DNA of 64,000 nt from assembly GCA_963971225.1 (NCBI GenBank), contig OZ020268.1:14981032-15045031 (forward strand), written 5' to 3'. Below are positions 33,154-43,534 of this stretch, one piece after another (the stretch's first letter is position 1; each line of letters opens with the position of its first letter). The translations under genes and the position numbers were made by a program. The notes below the pieces were generated by a model. That model was not told where the DNA came from. It searched no databases and saw only the letters and a list, made by a program, of their open reading frames with translations. Origin of the DNA: Melieria omissa. Lineage: Eukaryota > Arthropoda > Insecta > Diptera > Ulidiidae.

Positions 33154-33663
33154 CCCTTTAGACCCCAAAGTTGCCTGAGAGCAACTTCACCTATTTGTCA
33201 TCTTATAGCAAAAGCTGCGATTGGTTTATGGATTTAATTTAAGTAGCTACAAAGAAATTAATATTTTTAGAAGTGAATTCAAAGCAAATTACAAAAATTT
33301 TACTGTTATGCCCAAAATAATTTCCATTAATTCGCAGCGATATCAGGGAAAGTTTGTTTTCTAATTAAAGTCTACGAATTGGGCGCGTTTGACCAAAACC
33401 CTGTTTCTTAAATAATGGTTAAATAAAATCAAAAAGTTATAATTTTGTATTTTTCTGTAAATATTAAATAATTTTTCTGTAATTAAAAAATATTGATAAA
33501 AAATTGATTTAACCCGTTTTTCAAAAGTAAATAAGCTCTAGAATTCTAACAAAGAGGCGTGGCGACTTCAAATGTCGTGTGCACAATTATTAGGAAAGTG
33601 TTTCATCATTAAAATATCAAAAAGTAATATCGAGACACAGGATAAAATTCGGGGTTGAAAGGG
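33154..33663 (+). mobile_element. piggyBac-like TTAA MITE, copy 2
   Basis: TTAA at 33150-33153 and 33664-33667 flanks ends CCCTTTAGACCCC and CCCTTTCAACCCC. It is the same family and orientation as 29043-29537. It keeps the segment TGTTATGCCCAAAATAATTTCC, which copy 1 lacks, so copy 1 has a small deletion there. Confidence 0.85.
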
Positions 33664-33667
33664 TTAA

Positions 33668-36279
33668 GTAGATAAAGAAATGCGGAAACCACAAATTCTC
33701 ATTCATAGAAACAAACTGTTGAACCGATTAACAGTGACTCAGAGAAATGTTAATCGAATAGAGAAACAGAGATATGATCGCGAACGGGCAAACACATCGA
33801 TTGGCATTGAAAGTGGGTGGTGACTTTACAGAAATATGGAAAGAGATGAAAATTGGACAGAACGATAATTCATAAACAGAGCAATTTGTGACCATAAATG
33901 TCGATACAGATTAAGATTGGTAAGCATCTCTACATCTCTTCTCCCCACTTTTGTATCATTACTTCAAACGCAGCATTGGTCAGTGGACCCCGACTATAGC
34001 GCTTTGAAATGACAACAACAAACAACCAACGAAAATGGCTTTTACTTGATGTATATGTTGTTGTTGTTGTTGTTACAGCAACAATTTTGCAGTTGTATTT
34101 TATGCAAGACAGAGTCAACACGACCCACCGAATACAATGGCCAATGCGTGTCGACGAAAATTTACCAACAAAAGGCGCGACAACTTTTTCATTAAAATCG
34201 CTTCCTTGTGTCGACTGTTCCCCGCTCACACTGCGTCTCGCCTGCGCTATGCCACTCGTTGGACTTTCATTGTGACTTTTATTGCTATGCAAGTTGTGCC
34301 TCACACCTTTCTGCAGCAGTGGCACAGCGCTCAAGTGAAGGCAGCGAGCGACGGGACTTTTGCATTCAGCTGGCACACGTTGCCAGACATTTGTATTGTT
34401 TGCTTGCACTGCGAAATTTGTGCACCTTTTATGCAAGAAGACAAATTTCTGCATTCAGATTTTATGTAAAAAGCGATGAGGAATGAAACGTGAAAGTGTA
34501 AACGGAACATAAAATGCATTTAGAGAAGTGATTAGTGGGTCTGAAGGACCCACTGAATGCAAAAATCAAGTTAGGACGAAGATTTTTAAGGACCACCAAC
34601 ACTGACTATTGGCCTAACTTACAGAGATTTTTCCTGCCCGACATTTAGTGAAATGTTTTTTCCTAATTGGCTGCGGGCACTTGCAACCAAGTTCAGTCAA
34701 TCATTGGTGTTGTCACACCAGCAGTTCAGCGCCTGTTGCTGCATCGTCTTGCTTGCTGCTTTACTAGTTACCAGCGTTTCGAGTGTGGCTGCTGCGAGCT
34801 CGGTTGCACGCGACTTTTATTTTAAGCGCAATTTTCATTTTTATACTTCGTGGAATTATTTTATTAGAAATTCAATTAAATTCCTTGTGCGCGTTTTTAT
34901 GACGCCCACTTTATGCTCATTGTGTACGTGTTTATTTTTACACACACACACACCCACACACAAACATATACATGCATACAGTTCACGTTTGTATGCAAAT
35001 TTAGACTCACACTGCTGCGTCGCGGCATTGTTTCACAAACGCCACAGCTGCTGCCTGGGCGACGCAATATGGCGTCGTTTCCGTTTTTATGTGAGCGCCA
35101 AATGGCAACGACATTTTCGTTATAATCAGGCACACAGCTAACCATACATAGTATAAACATACACATACTACTATATATACAGTTCATATTTGTATGGGTC
35201 AGTCAAATTGTCACTTCTGCTCTTATAAAATTCAGTCACTGACTCCTATTTGCCGGATTGTCAAACTTTGCAATTTTACCCAGCAGCGGTCAGCGGTGTG
35301 TGCTGTAAGTCACACATAGACACACACAGATATACACAAATTTGCCATGGTCACAAATTTTCTATTCTTTTAGCTGCAAATTGAATTTTGGCCTTAAATC
35401 TGCACGCTGACAGATTTATGCGTCTGACCCAATTTGCCGCAACTGCTTTTTTCACTCTGCGATTTTATGCGCAACTGTGAGACCACAATTGAAATTTTAC
35501 AAAATTTTATGATCGTCTCGATGTGGTCGCTGGAAAAGCGTTGATTGTCGAGGAAAAAGTTGAGAGCATGCAGAGTTAAAGCTTTGCGTGAATTTGCCTG
35601 TTGAGGTAACAAACCGTGGCAAGATAAATAAAACATTTTACGGCAAATTCTCCAATTAAATTTAAATTCAATGTAAATATCAAATATAATACACAGCAAC
35701 AACATTGCTCATAGACGGCACAACACAAAAGAATGTGTCTGCAGATAAAGAACGCTGTGCAAATAATTTAGACACTCGTCAAGTGCGGCATGTTTCCTGC
35801 TCAACGCAGTGTCGGTGAATGTTAATGTTACACATACACACACACACAGACACTCCCACATATTCCCATTTATTTTCATGTGCGTCCCTGTCCCTTTGGT
35901 TGCATAGAGTGAACAAAACTCTACACAGCACAACACTTGTAGCGCACATACGCCAAAGATAATTTATGCCAAATGCGCGTACAATAGCAACAACAAGTGC
36001 AACAAAATATAGCAAAAACAACTAATAAAACAACAACAACAAAAACAATACGACATGACATCAGCAACTTGATTCAACATTTTCGCAAGAAAAATTATAG
36101 AAAGGGCACAAAGCGCTTGGGGACAGTCACAAGTCGACGACAGTGGTTGGAAGTGAGGCAATTCTACACAGAAATTAAAGCGAAAATACTGTCAGACGGT
36201 CTTTACTTAACTAGTTGAAAAAATATACATATTTTGAGACCTGAGTGACAGTTTAGTTTTAATTCTTTAACTAACGAAA
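33668..36279. other. Non-coding host DNA
   Basis: No supported gene. Contains a GTT run at 34058-34076, CA runs at 34940-34960 and 35835-35848, and an AAC run near 36025-36045. Open frames on both strands at 33930-34520 and 34653-35187 lack any recognisable domain. Confidence 0.55.
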
Positions 36280-36725
36280 TTAACCCTTTCGATCCCGAAT
36301 TTTACTCTGTGTCTCGATATTACTTTTTAGTATTTAAATCATGAAACAATTGCCTAAGGAAGTATGCAAACGACATTTGAAGTCGCCACGCCTCTTTGTT
36401 AGAGTTCTAGAGCTAGTTTACTTTTGAACAATTTTAGCTTAAAACGGGTTAAATACATTTTGTATCAATATTTTGTAGTTACAGAAAAATTATTTAATAT
36501 TTATGGAAAAATACAAAATTATTACTTTTTAATTTTATTCAACCATTATTAAAAAAACAATGGTTTTGATCAAACGCGCCCAATTCCTAGACTTCAATTA
36601 GAACACAAACTTTCACTGATATTGCTGCAAATTATTGAAAATTATTTTGGGGATAACAGTAAAATGTTTGTGATTTGCTTTTGTTACTTGCTTCTAAAAA
36701 TATTAATTTGTTGATGCCAACTTAA

Positions 36726-36971
36726 CCCTTTTCGACATGAAAATAAACCCATTCTGTATGAATTGTATGGGCTGTAGTCAGAGGCGGATTCAGAAAAATA
36801 TTTCGGGGGGTTTCAAAAAGTAATTCTTTGATATTCATAAATTGTCTTTTAATTTGTATGTAGTTTTAATGTCGATTCTAATATTTCGGGGGGCGGTTTC
36901 AACCCCCAAAACACCCCCCTGAATCCGCCACTGGCTGTAGTCTAATATATTGGATATTGTGACTGAAAGGG
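36726..36971. mobile_element. Second TTAA MITE, nested in copy 3
   Basis: TTAA at 36722-36725 and 36972-36975. The ends are CCCTTTTCGACATG and, inverted, CCCTTTCAGTCACA. Removing it joins GATGCCAAC and TTAAATTGAACCC, which matches the continuous sequence of the other copies. It holds a hAT MITE. Confidence 0.75.
36779..36933. mobile_element. hAT MITE, copy 1
   Basis: This 155-bp element has ends CAGAGGCGGATTCAG and CAGTGGCGGATTCAG (inverted), followed by G-rich tracts. A perfect 8-bp duplication, GCTGTAGT, flanks it (36771-36778 and 36934-36941), the hallmark of hAT insertion. Confidence 0.9.
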
Positions 36972-37289
36972 TTAAATTGAACCCATAAATCAATCAATCG
37001 TAGCTTTTGCTATAAGATGACAAATAGGTGAAGTTGCTCTCAGGCAACTTTGGGGTCGAAAGTATTAACACTTGTTGATACAATTTACATATTTTGAGAC
37101 CTAAGGGGCCAAAGAAAGTAATAAAGAGAGAATATCAGAGAAAACTCAAGAACTAAATTGCCCCAGTTTATATGGCTGTCTGAACAGGACATTAAAACTA
37201 CTTCCGAGAATTTATTAACAACGACAAAAAAGACAATTCACATATTTACATATTCATAGAAGCATCTCCTGAATGTTGATATATAATAT

Positions 37290-37704
37290 TGTAACGATGA
37301 GGCACTCTGTGCTGTGCTATGCACGAATGCTTTTCCAAGCATACTTTTAGGCATGCACTTTGGAGTACGGCCGGTTGGCTATAACTACGATATGGCAAGG
37401 ATGGTTCGCGGCGGTAATAGGCTGTGCTAGAACGATCGAGATAGAAAGTACAACTGGAATATGCAAAAAACGTCGGCGCAATAAGAAAACCAGTATAAAA
37501 GCAGCAGTATGCAGCGCAGAGGGACGAGTCTGGGTTGAGCAAGCAAAAGGGAAACATGCAATAGTAGTAGTGTAAAGTAGTAACAAGTGTAAATTTGTAA
37601 ATAAAACGATTGTTGGTTTTTGACTGGGTTTGCGCTGAGTAGCTGAAGTAGTTTTATTTTCAAGCACAATTCAGATGCGAACTTGGAAAGTCATTTTCGT
37701 AACA
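37290..37704 (+). repeat. Solo LTR, complete
   Basis: It starts TGTAACGATGAGGC and ends TTTTCGTAACA, with ATAT on each side (37286-37289 and 37705-37708). A TATA box (TATAAAA at 37494-37500) and a polyadenylation word (AATAAA at 37600-37605) give the normal LTR order. No internal retroelement sequence is adjacent. It is the longer relative of 19233-19448. Confidence 0.85.
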
Positions 37705-37708
37705 ATAT

Positions 37709-40289
37709 CTACAGTACACTAAAATGTACAGAGCAATTGACTTCGTACTTAACTTCAAAAAAGATGGAATGAAGAGACTACAAAGTTGTAACTATTTTTC
37801 TGTAAAATTATAGACTTTTATTTTTGAGAGATTTTCTTTTGAAAGACTTTCCTTCGGACCTTTTTCCTTTCCACCTTCTCTGTCCTTTACATCACTTTTT
37901 ACATTCCTTTAGTCAGCTGTTGCCACTGTCCTTCCACGCAGATTGCCCACAGCGATCGAGTATTCGATCGCCCCTGTTGTGGCCATTACATATCAACAAA
38001 CCCCACACGCCCACAGCGCCGCACTGCTCAAACAGCTGCACGCCACACAAACAAACCAGCTGCAGTTGTGACGCGTCACTGCTGTTGCTGCTGCTGTTGC
38101 AGCTTTCATTACTGCTGTTGTTATTGTTAATTTTTGTTGTTGTAATGACGCAGTGAAATAAAAATCAGCGAATGCATACATCAATGCGAGATTCAAGCCA
38201 ACATACAACAACAACAACAACGCGTTACTTTATTTGCTCTTTGAAGGAAATTAATCATCTCATGTGCTCTTCGAATGGGGAGAAAGCAATAAAAATAGTT
38301 GCAAAAAGTGCTGCAAAGGGCAACAAAACAAAACAAAAACAATGCACAGAACAATTCTGCGCAAGGGCAGCCAGCGAGAGGGACACTGGAGGAGGAGCGG
38401 TAACGAGTGTAGGACACTCGCACAATTGCCGGCATGGACATTGTTGATGAGTAAATTAAAAATGACTGAACGCATAATTAAAACAAAAGCGGACTATGCA
38501 CTTTTCACACATACACAGACACACTGACACTGAGATGCACGACGCCGTCAGCCAGAGAGAGAATCAGGCAGCAGCAGTGCAAAGCATTGCTGGAAATATT
38601 AATAACGCACAAATGGACACATACAGCCATACATACAAATTTACATGAAGGCTACTCAGTGATAGCTCGACCAGCAAGGAGCCGCGGGGCACTGCTTGCA
38701 CTTTAATAAGTTGTGTGAAAAGCATTTCGTATGTTGAGGTTAAACCGAGGACCTTTGCAGCTATTTTTATTTATTAATTGTTAGCTGCTACACTCGTCTA
38801 TGTTTAGAAGAATTGTTGGAAATATTTCGAATAAGATGTGAGTTGTGAATTCCTTAAATACAAAAGTACATCAAGCAGTTTAATTTTTTTTCTGAGGCAA
38901 AGAAAATAAAATTATTAAAAGAATACAATTTTATAGAATTTTTTCGAGGTTTTCCAGGAAAAATTCTGCTCGATTCTTTCTTGCTTTTTCCTTCGATTCT
39001 TTTTCTTAATCTGTACTTAATTTCCGCTTTATAATTGAATTCTGCTTCCGATTTCTACAATTCTTAAAACTAAAGGCACAACAGATAAAGGAGCGAATGC
39101 TCAGATATAATTTCGAATCTTGAAGCTATGTACCAGACTTTAAAGAATGAAAATTTAACGCATAGAAACATGGAGACTGAACAAAGAAGAACCGCTCCTC
39201 GCGCAGACCCCGGAATAGACTAAATTTGTAAATCTATCCAATCCTATCCAAATCGATGCCAAACATTCTCTCGTTCAGTACCTTCCATCTCCCTCAATGA
39301 AAAACACTTTTTAACAACAACAACAACCAACAACTGTTACACACACGCACCAGGTTTGTGGTTAGCCAATATTAGTTGTAGAGCGCAATTTAAGTGCTGT
39401 GCTTAGAATGTAACAGCAACAACAAACAAGTATTGGTCAATCATTTCGTTGACTTCCTTCAGTTGCAGCTGTTCGTTATGTTTCTGACTTCCCGACAACT
39501 ACACGCTTGCAACTTGCAACCTGCACCAAGCTAAACACAAAGCAATAAATACAAATGTACAACAATAAAAAACCAAACGTTTCCTTCCATAACAACAACA
39601 CCTACCACTACAAATGACCAACAACACTACCAGCAGCCAGTGACCACCGCCGCCGCACACGTTCCAGCATTTTCGCTTGTGAACGACTTTTATTGCAAAT
39701 TGCAGCAAGTTTGTGTTGTTATTGTTGTGATAATTTTCTGGTGCTGGTGCTGCGACGTTTTTGCTGATTTTATTCTGTACCCTGCATTAGGGCACCAAAG
39801 AAACTTCAGTACACCGAAGTGACGTTTGTGGCGATATGGAAATGTTCGCCGTGACCGGAAGAATCAATTGATTTCGGGGTGTCTTCGTCTCTTGAAGAAG
39901 CATTTGCATAAACAACGACTTAGGAGTTCAGCGTAGTATACATAACTTCAGGCGATATTGAACAACAGATCCCACAGCCAAGGGACACATTCATGTTGGG
40001 GCTCTAAGCATCCTTAGAAACATGGAGGTAATACAAAAGAGGTTTTCTAAACTCGGATTAAAGTCATTATTAGAATTCCATAGAGATAATTCTTAACCAT
40101 ATATCAGGGTAATGTAAGGTTAGACCAAACCACACCAAAAAGATTCATAACAATTTGTTCCTCAAGGCATTTTTAAGGCTGAAAGCTATTTCAAGAAAAT
40201 TCTTTAAAACCATATAAAACGATTCTGGATATATTTTCAGACAAATTCGGGTAAGCAAATTGTGCAAACTAATCACCAGGTTTAAGTTC
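37709..40289. other. Non-coding host DNA
   Basis: Contains trinucleotide-rich DNA (CTG/GTT at 38080-38150, AAC at 38205-38220 and 39313-39330) and T/C-rich DNA at 38940-39060. No supported gene. Confidence 0.55.
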
Positions 40290-40301
40290 GATTATTTGAT
40301 C

Positions 40302-40435
40302 TTCTTCTTCTTCTTCTTCTTGACTGGCACGACAGCCCGATTACGAGACTAAGGCCTCCACGCAACCATCCATGTTGTGCGTGTGAATTTTTTCAAGGTT
40401 GGAAGGGACCTACAGTTTTATGCCGATTCCTATTG
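40302..40435 (-). mobile_element. 5'-truncated tRNA-derived SINE, same family as 60127-60446
   Basis: It carries the 3' half of the SINE: a CTTCTTCTT tail (GAA tail on the minus strand), then TGACTGGCACGACAGCCCGA, AAGGTTGGAAGGGACC and TACAGTTTTATGCCGATTCC. The 12-bp duplication GATTATTTGATC flanks it (40290-40301 and 40436-40447). The tRNA head is absent, as expected of target-primed insertion that stopped early. Confidence 0.9.
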
Positions 40436-40447
40436 GATTATTTGATC

Positions 40448-41954
40448 AGTTTTCATAAATCGCCTGAAAATTTCAGAATTCGGATAAATGATCTATTAAA
40501 AAATTGAGGACAATCCCATATCCATCTATCTTTTTCGCCGCCTAACAATATCTTACCAACTTTTATTTTCAAAATTTTTTCCTTGATTCGAATATTCGAT
40601 ATTTTTTATTTATTTATAAAAATATAAAAACTTGTAAAGTAGTAAAAATATCAAATATGAGGGTCCAACATTTAAACAATTTAACTAAACATAAACTCCA
40701 ATCGTTCATGGAAATTTTCAGGTGTAAATGAATGTGACACGCACTCTTAACCCGTTTCGAATCAAATTAACACATTTTGTATCACTTTCATTAAGTTTAC
40801 TGCTGATTTTTTATGTAAAAGTTGAATATTGAAAACAGCTAAACCAAAGTGGCGCAGGGTATAAATAAGTCGATCATTAACGTCGATCTTTCGTTATTGT
40901 TGTTGTTATTATTTGTATTGGTTGGTGTTGCCACCGCATTTGTCGCAATTGCCATTAGTGGTTGTTGTTGTTGTTGTTAGTGATGTCGTTGTTTTTTTTT
41001 TAACCTTTATGGGAAAGACTGTGTACGTGTGTGTGTGTGTGTTAGTGCTTCAACAAGAGACACCAGCTTCGAGTTATAAATTATGTTCCCTATTATTATG
41101 ATTCGTTTTGCGTTCACATTTGCTGCCGCAGCCCTAACCCTCTCGCAGTGACCAGTCAATTATCCAACTGACTGTCGGTTTGTTTGTTTATTTATTTGTT
41201 AATTTGTTGTTGTTCGAGGTTATGTGTGTGTGTGGTGAGGTCGCTGTGTTGTGGCTTTCAAAGAAATTGTTCGCACATGAGTATTCCATACACATGTTTG
41301 TTGGCAATTTCTGTTGTTGCTCTCGTTGTTGTGCTTTTTGTTGTTTTTGCTGTCGACCGCCATTCATGTTGACCATAAACCTTACAGTTGGACATTAAAA
41401 TTACCGCCACTTACAGTTGTCAATGACTAAATGAATTAATGGCTTTGCAGTGCAACGATTTGCGGTGATATTCTCGATTCGGTGCTGGTGTCGGTGTTCA
41501 TGAAACACAGCGCATCAGCATTTTGTAAGAGGTGTGTGTGTTCAATGACTGTTCTGCAGTTTGCACCTGGTGCAGAAATGTTTTGAATGACTTTTCTAGT
41601 GAGTGAAAATACTTAAGCCAGACGGACACACTTTTAATAATATTTTTTTTAATTGAACAATGTGCTCCACAAATCTTGTTCAGTGGCAATTTATCTGTCA
41701 TACAATGGGTCATCATTGTCACATTGTCCGAAATTTGGTAATAGGATTACTTAAGTAAGTAGATATTTCTGAAGCCGGGAACTTACCTGCAAAGAAACAA
41801 ATTTCAACAAATTAGTAAAAGTGATAAAAATATATATATATTGCATATATTACAAACATACATACAACAAACATACACGTATATTACATAAATTTTGTAT
41901 TTAATTTGTAGAACAAAGAAGAGAGGAAAAAATGTAATTATGAAATATATAATT
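40448..41954. other. Non-coding host DNA
   Basis: GTT runs at 40895-40910 and 40960-40978, a GT run at 41027-41042, and TA-rich DNA at 41830-41950. No supported gene. Confidence 0.55.
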
Positions 41955-42379
41955 ATTATTTGTATCAATATTTTTTAATTAAAAACAAATTATTTAATAT
42001 TTTTAGAAAAATACAAAATTATCATTTTTTTTATTTTATTTAACCATTATTAAAACGGGTTAAATAAATTTTGTATTAATATTTGTTAGTTACAGAAAAA
42101 TTATTTAATGTTTATGAAAAATACAAAATTATCACGTTTTGAGTTTATTTATCCATTATTAAAAAAACAAGCGTTTTGATCAAATGCGCCCAATTCGTAG
42201 ACTTCAATTAGAACAAAAACTTTCCCTCATATCGCTGCAAATTATTGGAAATTATTTTGGGGATAACAGTAAAAATTTTGTACTTTGCTTTGAATTGACT
42301 TCTCATAATAATATTTTGTTGGTACCTACTTAAATTAAAAAGGTGGAGCTGCTCGCAGGCAACTTTGGGCTCGACAGCG
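41955..42379 (-). mobile_element. piggyBac-like TTAA MITE, copy 4, decayed
   Basis: The right end CAACTTTGGGCTCGACAGCG is followed by TTAA (42380-42383), a degraded form of the family terminus. GCGCCCAATTCGTAGACTTC and AATTATTTTGGGGATAACAG match copy 3. The left end is lost: about 110 bp containing AAATTATTTAAT...AATACAAAATTATCA is tandemly duplicated (starting near 41961 and 42072). Confidence 0.75.
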
Positions 42380-42383
42380 TTAA

Positions 42384-43520
42384 GGCCGCTCACTCACTGA
42401 ATCAGTTTGAGCGCTTTACGAAGTAGGCAGTGAATAGTCTTGTCGTCTAGATCTCCTAATGCAATCTAACTAGAAGAAAAAGTTGCTTGGGCCAGTCTGC
42501 CTTATTCTAGATAATGTAATGTCGGTACAAGTACATGAAAAGTAAAGTGAATTTTCTTTCTCGTCCACCAAACTTTCGAAAGCAAACTCAGCCTTCTTGT
42601 CGTTTAAATCAAAAAGAAGGACCAGACATGAGAATGGACCGTGTTCATGCTATATGAACTATTTAAGGGCATGAAGAAAGCACAGCATGTCTTGACAGAA
42701 GGAGAGAATATTCGATGCGAAAGCGGGTGGACTACGGCGAGGAAGAAGATTATTCCTCCGATGCAGAAACCTTTTCAAAGAAGTTCTGTCATTACTTGAC
42801 GTGTTCAGATAGCGAACGAATAAAACAATTGCCTGGAAAGAAGCGAAATAGTTTTACAACAAAACGCAGAAGAGAAGTAAATTCGTTCTATAACGCAACA
42901 TGTTGGTTTTGTAAGATTACAAAGATGGGAAGTTCTGTTGGTTGGAGAAGTGTTGGTTTTATAATAAGAAGAGAATGAGATGTGTTTTTCTATAACAAGA
43001 AACCGATGAGATGTCTTCTATAAGAAAACATTTGGTTTCAAAGAAGTGTTGTTGCTCTATAACAAGAAGAGGAAGTGAAATGTTGATCTCTAAATAAAAG
43101 AATAAAAAGAGTATTGTGTTCTAGATACAATAAAAAGAAGAAAAGGAAAATTTTGCTTCTTTAAGAAGCCAACAAAGAATAGTCTTGCTCTATGCATTTG
43201 GTTCACAAAATTACTTTTAAAAACTAAATGAAGTTGAGGTGGCTTGGACCTACCCACTTCATTGTTTTAGTTTTGAAACCATAAAGCATTTGTGGACAGT
43301 TATTTTTTATGAAAAATTATTTTGAAGTATCTAAAAAAAATAGTTTTTACTTATAATATCCTTAATTTTTTGGCCTATCCAGCAAAAAAATTATCATAAA
43401 AGCTTTCAACTTGAGTTAGCTTGGACCTACTCACTTCATCGCATTATTTTTCAAACAATAAAAAATTTGTGGAAAATTTTATTTTATGCCAAAAATCTTC
43501 AAAATAACATCTAAAAGAGA
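42384..43520. other. Non-coding host DNA with weak repeats
   Basis: From 42880 to 43110 the phrase TCTATAACAAGAAG and relatives recur at about 50-60 bp. From 43231 there is a 177-bp degenerate tandem repeat (next entry). The frame 42715-42978 (87 codons) has no known motif. Confidence 0.5.
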
Positions 43521-43534
43521 AACAAGTTATTACT
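43231..43534. repeat. Degenerate tandem repeat, period about 177 bp
   Basis: Unit 1 has TTGAGGTGGCTTGGACCTAC and CACTTCATTG from 43234. Unit 2 has TTGAGTTAGCTTGGACCTAC and CACTTCATCG from 43411. Both continue with (A)CAATAAA..ATTTGTGGA and ATTTTAT/ATTTTTTATG. The LINE at 43535 inserted into unit 2. Confidence 0.65.
43521..43534. repeat. Target-site duplication of the LOA/I-group LINE, left copy
   Basis: AACAAGTTATTACT, repeated exactly at 46709-46722. Confidence 0.9.

Larger units (their letters stand above)
36284..37064 (-). mobile_element. piggyBac-like TTAA MITE, copy 3 (inverted), with nested insertions
   Basis: TTAA at 36280-36283 and 37065-37068. It begins CCCTTTCGATCCCGAATTTT and ends AACTTTGGGGTCGAAAGTA, the inverted order of copies 1 and 2. 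It is interrupted at an internal TTAA by a second TTAA element (36726-36971). Confidence 0.85.

Noticed and set aside
39775..40870. Inverted TACCCTGC words at 39777 and about 40858 as the ends of a transposon
   Set aside because: Only about nine matching bases and no target duplication or internal homology.
42715..42978. 87-codon frame starting MRKRVDYGEEEDYSSDAET
   Set aside because: The acidic start looks protein-like but the remainder is repeat-derived and ends abruptly; no support for a gene.
43486..43534. ATG at 43486 as the start of a host or LINE protein
   Set aside because: It lies in target DNA outside the element defined by the 14-bp duplication.
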